DNA of 64,000 bases from Rattus norvegicus (taxonomy: Eukaryota > Chordata > Mammalia > Rodentia > Muridae). A program made the translations under genes and the position numbers. Positions 1-11,600 of this stretch are shown piece after piece (the first letter of the stretch is position 1; each line of letters starts with the position of its first letter). Location: NCBI RefSeq assembly GCF_036323735.1, contig NC_086026.1, forward strand, positions 67,033,539-67,097,538, in the 5' to 3' direction. The notes under the pieces are model-generated. The model searched no databases. It was not told the DNA's origin and saw nothing but the letters and a program-made list of their open reading frames with translations.

Positions 1-3000
1 CACAAATGACAGTGCAGGAGTGGCAGATACCTGCAGTCTAAGACCCAAGAGGCAGCCCAGCCACACTGTGGAAGTGAGTAGTGCAAAGAGGAGCCTCATT
101 TCCTGGCCCATGCAGTGTGTACTTGAGTTGTTTTTCTTGATACCTAAAGGTTAATGGAAGCCTTACAGATGCTGTGCTTGTCACAAACTGGATACAGTTA
201 GCTCTCCCTTTCTTCAGTACAGCTGTAGAATACATAGAATATTGAGAGAAACCCAGCAACTCATTTGACTGCCTCTATTCTCAAACAACAAAGACCACCT
301 TCCAACCCAAACATAATTAGACTTGGCCCATGTTCAGATTGCCAGTGTTATTGTTTGCAGTACACACGCTATGTTCTTGCTTCTTTTCCTTTGGGGCTTA
401 TTTTATTCCTCCTGCCTGTTTCTGATAAGCCCGTCTAGCTTCTTGAACTTTATTTATAAGTGTTTAAAAGGAACATTTTGTGATTCTTGTGTGTTCCTTT
501 TTGGAGAAGCAAACAGAGCAGGCTCCAGTAAGGTCCCCAGCATAGGACTGCAGGCAGAGAGGAATCGAGTCCACCTCGCTCTAGGTTATCAAATAGTGCC
601 AGCTCATCGTCATAGAGCAGGGGGAGATGGTAGGAGGGACACTCTGTTCCCAGCTGGAGTAGCCCCAAGTCAGGGTGGAGACTGCTTGTTTCCCCTTATC
701 TCTGGAGTTTCATTCATATTCTCTAGGACTGTGAGGGAGTACCAGCTGAAAATGAATCACTTGTTCGCAGAGAGCCCCTTTCTGTGCAGCATAAAAACTA
801 GGCTCAGAAAGCCTGATTTCTAGTGTAGCAGGCCATTTTAGACCAACAGTGCTTATTCAGGTACATGGGTGAAGGAATGTAGACAGTGAAAGCCCTGCCT
901 TGCATGACTTTGCAGGTAAAGAGGTTTTTGAGGTAGATAGGTGTGTACCCGGTTGGACAGGACAGCCTAGGAGTCTTGAAAATTCAGCCAGCCTTTTCAC
1001 TGCTATCAGGGCTTCCTAATTAGTTCTAATATGTGCCTGTCTAAAGCAGGCCATAAAAATGGCTGTTTTAATCAGCTCTTGACACGTAAGGTCAGGCTGC
1101 ACCTTCAGCCTTGGCACCTGGGACACCACTGACTTATATTTTAGAAAGGGGTAGAAAGTGTTTTTAATGGCACTGTTTGTCACCTTTGCCCATAACAAAA
1201 ACAGGAGGCAGGCAGGCAGAAGTACTCAGCTGACATTTATTTTGACAAATGTTAGGCATTTTTCATTATGTCTTCCTTACATTAAATTGTATTATTCTAC
1301 CTTCCTTGAGAAGACACAGACCTAAATGCCATAGAATTGGACTTTCTGCTTGGTTCCTTTTGCTAAAACCCATAGCAGATACTCTACTTGTGTCTGGTTT
1401 GGCAATCTGTACATCCAAGATTAGATTCATAGTAGAAGTAAAAGCAATTTCTCTAGAAATGGCCAGTAAGTAGGCAGGCATATTTTTCTAAATAGGAAAT
1501 GCTGGAGCAATGGGATGATGATAAGTCCACAAGAAAATTAATGTTTTTAGGCTAGATCGTAAATAGCATGAGGTTTGACCAATTGGTGAGACCATGCCTG
1601 CGTTAAAGACAGATGCAACAAGCTAACGAGCTTAGTGAATCATGGCTACTGATGTAAAAGAGGCACCACCCTACTTGAAGGAGTTAAGGATTTGGGATCC
1701 AAAGTGACAGACAGATAATCTTTAATTTTCTGATGACTTGCTAGAGCTTGTTTTGTTGTTGTTTGTGTTTTTTAAATGTGTACAGGTGTTTTGTCTGCAT
1801 GTTTGACTATACCATGTGTATGAGTGCCCACAGAAGCCAGAAAGAATATCAGATTCCCTGGAACTGGTGTGGGTGCTGGAATCCAGTCTGGATCTTCTGA
1901 AAGAGTAGCCCATGTTTCTAGCCTTTGAGCCATCTCTTCAGCCCAGAGGCTCTCCTGGGCCATTGCATTTGTGAGATGACGTTGTTCTTTTGGGAGAGCA
2001 GGGCCTTCGTTATTAAGGAAAGGGCTTTGGATCATAAGTTTGTACTTTGCATTGTTCCTTGCTTGACTCCCTGTCCTCTAAGCTGTTACTGGTCTGCAGA
2101 TGCTGATATGTTATGTGTGGTACACCTCATAAACTACCAAGAAGACTAGCGGCCAGATAGAACTCTTAGAATTTTGTTTCTGGTGACTGAGAAAAAAATG
2201 CTCTTTTAAATAGCTTGGCAGTCGCTCTGCAGTAGTCCTTGCTGGCCAGAAGGTCGGGTAGTATGCATGGGGAGAAGACAACGAGTTCTTTGAGAAAACA
2301 AGTTGCTGGCTGAATTTCTTAAGCTAAAAGGGAAGTACTAACTGGAAAAGAGAAATAAGAAGCAGAGAACAAATGAATGGGAATTCCTACCAAGAAATTG
2401 ACGAGAATAGTAATGTTTAAAGGAGTCAGCGGACTAGTTTGTATCTGTTCCGATTCTTGGAAAAGAGGAGCAGCCTGTTTATGAAGAAAACTCTATAGTG
2501 TCCAAGGTGACTTCCCATTTCAGGAAAGTGTGCTGTTTTGTTGTGATGGGATGCATAGTGGCCTAGGCTGCATTGCTAAGCAGGGAGATTAGAGCAGTGC
2601 TTCTTAACCTCCCTAGTGCTGCCACCCCTTACTTAGTACAGTTCCTCGGGCTGTGGTGACCCCAGCCAGAAAATAATTTTCATTCTTAACTTCATAGCTG
2701 TAATTTTGCTACTGCTGTGAATTGTAGTGTAATATCTGTTTTCTGACGGACTTAGGCCACCTCTGTACATTTTACCCCACGACCACACTCCCTTCTACCC
2801 TCCATGCCCTGGGTCGTGACCCACAGGTTGAGAACTGCTGATCTAAAACAGGTATTATAGGTTGCCATGCATTCGAAAGCATGCTTTAGCCTCAGGGAGG
2901 AGGCTGGAACAGGAGGCTTGGTCTCTACACAGCCATGAATGTTCTGGACTCACTATGCAAACTAGGCTTGCCTCAAACTCAAAAGAGATCGGACTGTCTC

Positions 3001-6000
3001 TGCCTTTAGAATGCTGAAATTAGAGTCGTGCTCTAACTCCCTAGAAAGGCTTATTCTTAAGAAGTTGGCATTTGACCTAGAATAAAGCTCATTTGATAGT
3101 TTTTGCTGAGCATACACAAAGTTCTAGGTTCAGTTCTCAATACTGAATAAACTGGGCATGTGTGTGTTTGTTTGTAATCCCAGCAGTTAGAAGGTGGAAA
3201 CGAGGTTTAGAGTTCAAGACCATCTATGGCTACATAAAAAGTTTATGCCTGGGCTACCTGAGAGGTCCTGTCTCAAAACAAAAACAAAACAAAAACAAAC
3301 CAGTTGACTTTTGCAGATTCTGTGTAGAATGGCCACATTTTTAGACCTGATTTCTTATAATAAATTTTCCTTGTTTCTTGCCTCTCTTTTACCATAGACT
3401 CTGGCCTGGTAGTCCCAAGTGTTTCCTATGAGCTACATAAAAAACTGTTGTCTGTGGCCGAGAAGCATGGGCTGACCCTAGAGCGGAGACTTGAGATGAC
3501 TGGTGTGTGTGCCAGTCAGATGGCCCTGACTCTCCTTGGAGGACCCAACAGGTGAGTGGCTCTAGACTGGCAGTGCTAAATGTGGGGTGGCAGTGCCCTG
3601 CATGGTCAGCCCACATACCTCACATGCACATAGGAGCTGCTGCCAGGCAGTCACTGATGTCCCCTGTGAGCCTCTTATGCTGCCAACCTTCTTTGCCCTC
3701 TTCCCTGTCTCCTGGAAGTCCATACTGCCTTCTTTCCTGATAGCAGCGGTCTGGTCTTTTGAGATCCATGCTGATTGTCAGGTCTGATTTTGGGAAGTCC
3801 TGCAGGGATCTGGCCTTTGACACTGGCTTTTCACTAGAAAGCGTATCAGTCCCGAACGCCATCGCTCAGGGCATTTAGAGGCACCCTGACACCTAGTGGA
3901 GGAGGTGGTTTCTGCCTGCCTAAAGGCCACTGTTAGCAGCAGAGCTTGGTCTTCCCAGAGTATGTGTTCTAGACCTTCTCTTTGACCTTGGGCACACTGG
4001 AGACAACACAGTACACTGCTCATGCCTGGGGAAGTCCTCATGCAGGAAGTAAGGTGAATTGTCATGATGAAGGAAGCAGAGAAAATTGTCTAGAAATCCC
4101 CTGACTGCACTTGGCGGGACAGTGTCTCCTGGTTCTAGAGCAGTCTTACGAAAGCAAGTTTGGTCCAGGAAGGATAGATTTCATTCTGGTCTCAACTGCT
4201 TGCTTTGTAGAGTTATGAGTATTTGTTCCGTTGTGTGCTTTTCTTGGACCTGTTCTTTCCTATGCCTGACACTCATGTGCAGAAAGGGAAGTGGGCTCCC
4301 CAAGGAGGGATAGCTTGCTGCACACCTACTCTTGGAGTAGCCACCTGGATTGTCTTGGAATGAATTCACTGGGCAGAAGGATTTTTGAAGCCTTTAAGTG
4401 ACTTTCTAGAAACTGGTGCGGGGCAGAGGGTATGCATGTCCACACCAGTGTATTCTTCTCTCACTGACTTCTTCTGACTAGTGGACTACTTTTTTTCTTC
4501 CTTCCTTCCTTCCTTCCTTCCTTCCTTCCTTCCTTCCTTCCTTCCTTCCTTCCTTCCTTCCTTCTTTCCTTCCTTCCTTTTTAAGGACAGGTTTACTCTG
4601 TAGCCCTGGCTATCTCAAATCTCCTGCCTCAGGCGCCAAGGCTTGCAGGCACTTGGCTACAGGTGTTTACCACTGTGCCTAATCCATTTAGGATTTTTCT
4701 GTGTTTGGTTGGTTTTGAAAAAAAAATTTGGTTTTTGTCTGTTTGGTTTTTTTGAGACAGGGTTTCTCTGTATAGTCCTGGCTGTCTTGGTGTAAGGGTC
4801 CATGATTTGCCCAAGAATGATACTCTGGACTTAAATAGTATGCAAACAGAGTGTTTTATTCTGCAGAAATCTAGCATGTTGGGGTCGCTCCATTACCAAG
4901 ATAGACAACTAAGTGACCTCACAGGCCAGATTTAAAGCACATTAGGGGATTGCAGAGTCAGTGACCTTTATCTTACTCCATCTCTAGGATATTTCATTAC
5001 TGGGACATGGGGTCTGGCTAGAAACTGCTGACCCATTGTCCTCGTTTCAGGCCAGGTGGTGGGACATTTCTGATGGCAGTGCAGTTTCTAACTAGCTGCC
5101 TAAAGCCTGGGTGTTTAGGCCTAATGTCCTGAACGACCAATTTGCAGCCTGCCATGGAATCAAACTCTCATCATTGGAACTTGCCTCACTCTGTAGACCC
5201 AACTGGCCCTGAGCTCACAGAGAGCCACCTGTCTCTGCCTCCGAAGTGCTAGTCTTAAAGGTGTGCCACCACCAAGCCTTGCCTGTTTTTCTTAATCTGA
5301 GCTTTCCAGTTGCATCTCTGTCCTTGTAGCAGTTACTAGTCTTTGGAAGTCAGACACATTGTTTTCTGTCTGTCAAATGTGTGTGTCAAGTGCCGTTTTC
5401 ACAGCCGAATTTTATGTGCTCCTCAGAGCTTCACATTGAAGGGAAATGTTACAGACCCATGACTTAAGAGGAACAAACTGTGGCTTGGAGCTTGAAGGAG
5501 CATCCAGGTAACACTGCTGGTATAATGGTGCCAGAGCTTCACCCTGCAGAGGTGCTGTGGGTGCTAAGACCCCAGTCGGCTTTCATGCTGGTGAGAGCTT
5601 ATGGGGTTAGGAAGGGTCTTGGGGAGTAGACCCTTGAGTCAGATGCCAGGACTCTGTAGCATGTATGTAAAGGAAGTCTTATTTCCTCTAGAACAGTGGT
5701 TTTCAGCCTTCCTAATGCTGCGACCCTTTAATACAGTTCCTCATGTTGTGGTGACCCCCAACCATAAAATTATTTTCGATGCTACTTCATAACTGATTTA
5801 GTTATGAATCATAATGTAATCTGTTAAATGAATCCTGCAGAGGGTTGTTCGGCCCAAGAGGGTGTGACATACAGGTTGAGAACCACTGCTCTAGAAGCAG
5901 AGATAATGGGGTAGAGAGTAGCTTGGCATCTGTTTAGAGGATTGTACTAAGTTCTCCCAAGTATGTTTGGGAATGAAAGTCCTGAAACTCCTTTTAGTCT

Positions 6001-8624
6001 CGACAATACCTGTAAATCTTCCTCTGTGGGTGGTGATTGGCACTGGCCCACCCTACATCTTACGGTTCATCTCATCTCTACCTTGTGGCCCCCTCTAGGG
6101 CTGATCTCAGCCTCCTTAGCATTGGCTGTCATAAAACAAAGACATGGCAGCTTTGACTAGCAGGAAGACTGCTCCAAGGCAGGTTCTGCCCTGATGTCTA
6201 GGAATCTCAGTTGAGGATTTCTGTGTGTGGGGAATCTCGGTCGATGCATTTGCTCACGTAACTCCACAGGAAGTAACGAAGCATCATCCACAGCACTGCG
6301 TTCCTTGGATGAGTGGCAAATAATCAGGGACAATAGGAGTTGAGAAAAGAAGAGTTATCATGACTCATAAGAGTGAGGTGAAGCTTTAATCTGGAGCTCA
6401 AAGAAAAGGGAGCTCGGAGTTTGAAAAGTGAAGGGCTTGTGTGCTTAGTGGAGGTCCTGCTTGCCCATGGCTTTGCTTGCTGTCCTGGCCCAGAACCAGC
6501 ACTCTGGGTTGGTCCATCGGGCATCTGTTCCATCTGCAGGCTTCTGGGGCATGTGGAGGAGCCGGTCCTACAGAGTCAGACGTTGCTGAGTGGAGCAGGT
6601 CCTGAGTCTGCCAGCTGGCCCTCAGCTTGTAACCCTGCCTGATAGACATGGGCGGGACATGGGATGCCGCCTGAGGGCTATGGGTATGAAGGTGGAACCT
6701 AGTGAGCCTCTGGGAAGCCAAAAGGGCAGGGAGGTGTGCGGCAGCCTGAAACTCACCTAGAGCCTACCCCGAGATGATCACCCTGACTCTGGGCAGTAGC
6801 AGGATATACTAGACGAGTTCTGGCAATAGTCCAGTATTTATGGTTCATCAGAGACCAGAGGCCTTGAACCAGACCGACAACTTGTAGTGAATATTAGCAT
6901 GTAAAGCTGTTTGGGCAAGAAAATAATACTGTGTGACATCCTGCAGTTTCCAGTGCTACTACAGTGAACAAATATGGAGAGGAGAGAAGGATAGGGGAGC
7001 AGAGAGGTGCATGCGTGGTGGAGAGAGGCTGAACTAGAGACTCAACAGTGGTGACAGGTGTAAGAGAAGGTCCATGCAGATGTTTATGGTCTATTGCCAC
7101 CTGGGGATGTCCATGAGCTGGGCTGCTGCTGGGGACCATATTGGTGTCCTTGGCCCATGTTAGTGTGCTTGGTCTGTGCTACAGCAGAGGGTCATACTGA
7201 TATCTGTGGTCTGCTGCCACTGGAGACCATGCTGAGGTCCATGGTTCATGCTGTTGCCAGAAGCCTTGGGAGAGTTTGCTCCGTGTTCCTGCTGACAGTA
7301 CAGGGCAAGGGAGCTAGCTGTTTGTGCAGTGGCATTGATGACTCATGGTTGAGAAAGGGACATAGAAAAGGCTTTAGTGACAACTTCCACCCCATCCCCA
7401 AAATGTCAGCACCCAGACAGGAAACCATCAAAGAGAACTCTTAGACAATCGTGATAAGGACACTGAAGCATAGCTCTCACTATTGAATGCTTCTGGCGGG
7501 GTACAGGTGGGGAAGGACTTATTTGTCTTTAAGGGCTGGCCACTGGGAGTTTGACTATGCTCCAGTGAGTATATAGGCAACACAAATTGGACTATTGAAC
7601 TTGTGGGGGTTTTTCCCTTCTCTTTTTGGAGGGGGGTTAAAGGAGTGGCAGACAGACCTTGGAGGACTGGGAAGTAAATGTGATTTTGAGGTGTATGATG
7701 TGAGACTCCCAGATAATCAATAAAAATGTTATGGAAAAAAATGAAGGGCTGTTTGGCCAGAGGACATGGTTTAAGCATGGGCAGATAGAGCCTTACATCT
7801 GTAGGAAAGAATGAGGAGATTGACCATGCTGGCGAGCCAACTACCCTTGAGAGGCCTGGGACTCAGAGTTGGAACACGTGGAGTTCCACCACATGGAGTT
7901 TGGACTTCACTGTTCTTCACATGCAGATGTTTTGGGGTTAGAACATAGTTCGGACAAACAGGGTTGTGTGTTTCTTGTTCTGGGTGAAACAGTGGAAAGA
8001 ACAAGCAATGAATGCCACATTACAGGCATGGCGGGCTTGTAGTGCTCTTGGTTTATTCTGGGGCCCAGAACTTGGTCAGCAATGGAGAATAAGGTGCCCA
8101 CAGAACAACAAGTACTTGTTTCTGTGATAGGGACTCAAGGGATTGACCCAGTCTGTCCAAGTAACTGCTTCTCCACTTTTGTGTTCTAGGTTGAATCCTA
8201 AGAATGTCCACCAGAGGCCTACAGTAGCTCTGCTGTGCGGGCCCCATGTGAAGGGGGCTCAGGGTATCAGTTGTGGGAGGCACCTAGCCAACCATGATGT
8301 ACAAGTCATCCTCTTTCTGCCCAACTTTGTCAAGATGCTGGAGTCTATTACCAATGAACTGTCTCTCTTCAGCAAGACCCAAGGTCAGCAAGTGTCCAGC
8401 CTAAGAGGTGAGCATCAGCATTGGAGTATAGCTCAAGGGTAGAATACTTTGTGACAGTCTGGTGGTGCCACCTAGTGGTACCAAGTAGAAAGGCATTACA
8501 TGGGGAGAATTTTCTTCATTCACTCAATATGGTGGTGACTCACACCTAAAATCTGTTATTAGGAGATGGGGACAGGAGGTTCATGAGTTTGAGGTCAGCT
8601 GGGATTACATAGTCAGAATCTGTG

Positions 8625-8667
<43 letters not shown>

Positions 8668-11600
8668 ACACACACACAATGTTTTACTTCTAAGGACGTC
8701 TTTAAATTACCTAGAAGAAAAACCCCAGGCCCTGCCCTTTTCCTGCCACTCAGAGAGAGATAGATACCCACTGTCTCATTTCATAAATATTTATGGAACT
8801 GGCACTGTTCCCAGTTCTGGGAATAAATGTGGAAATGACTTATTTTTCAACCATTTTCCCAGTAGGGTGTGGTGGTGCATATCAAGTTCTAGGGCTATGT
8901 AGTGAGACCCTGTCTCAAAGAAATAAACTTGTTTCCCCTGATGTGATTCACACTGGTCAGAAGAGGTGGACATACAAGTGAGTGACATCAGATCAGAGTG
9001 TTAAATGTCAGGGGTGAAATAGCAGAGAGGACAGAGCATGCTGGAAGTCGGTCACAAGGGATTGAGCTTTGACTCTAGGTGGGATGGAGGGTCATTGGTG
9101 GCAGAACAGAGAGATTATATACTAGGACAATTTTTTGTTTGTAATCAGAATCTCACTATATATCCATGGTTGGCCTGGAACTCATTCTGTAGACCAAGCT
9201 AACCTCAAACCCATAGACTCAAACCTGTTTCTTTTTTTTCTTTTTTTTTTTTTTTGGTTCTTTTTTTCGGAGCTGGGGACCGAACCCAGGGCCTTACGCT
9301 TCCTAGGTAAGCGCTCTACCACTGAGCTAAATCCCCAGCCCCCTCAAACCTGTTTCTTATCTAGCTCAGCTGCTAGACAAGCACTGGGCTTTGAGTGGGT
9401 GATCCGGTTACAGAAAGGTTCTGAGAATCTCTTATGAGAATTAGAGGTAGCAGATCGTTGAGACAGTAGCTAAAATAGAGGGAGTGATGGAAAATGCTTA
9501 GCTTCTGAATCATTTGTGATGTTGGAGAGTCAGCTTAATATCAAGATGCAAAAGAAGAAATAGGGATGACGGGGTTGGGGATTTAGCTCAGTGGTAGAGC
9601 GCTTGCCTAGCAAGCACAAGGCCCTGGGTTCGGTCCTCAGCTCCAAAAAAAAAAAAAAAAAAAAAAAAAAAGAAAGAAAGAAATAGGGATGACTCCAGTG
9701 AGCAGCTCAGGAGGCCTAGGCAGAGAGATTCTTAGCTTGGAGACATCCTGGGCAACCCAATAAAATTAAAAAAAAAAACAAACAAAAAAAAAAAAAAAAA
9801 AACGAAAAGACAAAGGAGAGATGGCTCAGTGGTTAGAAGCATTCTACTTGCTGAGGTCCTGAGTTCAATTCCCAGCACCTTCATGGCAGTTCAAAACCAT
9901 ATGTAGCTCCAGTTCAGGGTATCTGACATTGTTTTCTGGCCTTTAACATGTAGTACACATTCATATATACACATAAAATGAAAGGACATCTGAGAAAAAG
10001 AATGAGAGAATGCTCTAAATGTTTTGGCCTCAGTACTTGGCAGAGGAAGAACCTCTTAGGTTAGATGTCTCTTGAGTGTTCAGGGGTTGGAACCAGTGCT
10101 GCTCAAGCAGGAAATGTTGTGGCTCTGGAGTAAAAAAGGGAGGATCCAGCCTGGAGTTTCAGGTGTTGTGGGGGTAGAGAAGTTGTTGGGGAAGAGGAGC
10201 CAAGGACCTGGGTTCTTCTGTTTCTGAAGCCAGGGAGTGTCAGAGAGGGTGGAGGAGGTACAACAGAAAGTCATGTGGAGGAAAGAGTTTCAGCTTCATT
10301 CCCAGGAAGACTGAGAGTGAGACTGAGCAGTGTGGAGGCCTGGGATACTTAGGAAGCACAGTTCTGGTGTAGGGCCAACTTGTGACTGTAGTGGGATTTA
10401 AGTGAGAATGGAGTCAAAGATAGATGGTCCGAGAGGGAAAGACCGGGGGCTGGAGAGATGGCTCAGTGGTTAAGAGCACTGACTGCTCTTTCTAAGGTTC
10501 TGAGTTCAATTCCCAGCAACCATATGGTGGCTCACAACCATCTGTAATGAGATCTGGTGCCCTCTTCTGGTGTGCATGAAGACAGCTACAGTGTACTCAT
10601 ACATTAAAAATAAATAAATCTTTAAAAAAAAAAAGAGGGAAAGACCTAGTCAGAGGCCACGTGGCAAGTCAGGAGGACTGGACCAGAACCACAGGCTTCT
10701 CTGCACACAAAGGGTTCCATGTGAGTGATGGATTCATGGCCCACAGGAACTTTATGCGCGTGTTGTAAGTAGGGAAGCTTCTAGTCTCTGATTGAGCAGT
10801 ATCATTAACTGTAGACTGAGCACTAGAATGAGTGCTGGGAATGCACTACAATCTCTGATGTATGCTATTGTCTTAGGGTTTCATTGCTGTGAAAAGACAC
10901 CATGACCAAGGCAAACATTTAATTGGGGATGGCTCACAGTTTCATGACAGGAAGCATGGCAGCATCCAGGCAGATTTGGTGCTCCAGAAGGAGTTCTATG
11001 TCTTGATCCAAAGGCAGCAGAAGGAGACTGTCTTCTGCAGGCAGCCAGGAGGAGCTTCTCTTCCACCTTGGGTGAAGCTTAAACATAGGACCTCAAAGCC
11101 CACCCCCCATGTGACTCATTTCCTCCAACAAGGCCACACCTCCCAATAGTGCACTTCCCATGGGCCACGCATATTCAAACCACCACTGCCATGTTCCAGC
11201 CAGTCCTTCCTCTAGCTATCTAAAAAACTTCCTATGGTAGCTGCTTTAGGAAGCTGGCCTGCAGATAATGACCCTGCAGTTTAGTCTCATTGTTGCTCTA
11301 TCAGGTTAATTTCTTAGGTTAACCCTGGATTTGCACACATGTTGAGACTTCCTGTTCTTACTGTTACAGAGGACTATAGTCTGGTCAGAGCAGAGGAGGA
11401 GTTTTTTCTAAAAAGAAAAACAAAGCATTGCTATTCCATTTTAAGTTTGTGTGGTATGCATATGTTATAGCGTGTGTGTGAGGGTCTAAAGGATAACTTG
11501 GGGAAGTCAGTTCTCTCCTTCTACCATGTGTATCTTGGGGATCAAACTCGGGTCATCTGGCTTGGCAGCAGGTGCCTCTGTAAAGCATTGAACCATCTCA

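Larger units (their letters stand above)
1..3397 (+). other. Edc3: Edc3 intron upstream of the first visible coding exon
   Basis: No coding exon could be supported here. It holds a reversed B3-type SINE near 1770-1945, a hAT-type element at 2595-2840 and a degenerate B1 at about 3150-3300. The open frames at 323-823 and elsewhere show no recognisable domain. Position 1 lies inside the intron. Confidence 0.8.
3552..8189 (+). other. Edc3: Edc3 intron
   Basis: This 4.6-kb intron contains a CTTC microsatellite (4497-4579), B1 fragments on the minus strand, a solo-LTR-like element at 4791-5173 inserted in a B1, and a hAT-type element at 5694-5888. No further exon is needed to keep the reading frame. 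The 6.0-8.1 kb part appears unique, with no feature I can name. Confidence 0.8.

Noticed and set aside
323..823. 166-codon open frame on the plus strand
   Set aside because: No recognisable domain, lies in an Edc3 intron, and composition looks like chance.
9571..9650. Possible tRNA gene (A-box and B-box-like sequence)
   Set aside because: It is the tRNA-derived body of an ID SINE with target-site duplication, as are the other nine similar hits.
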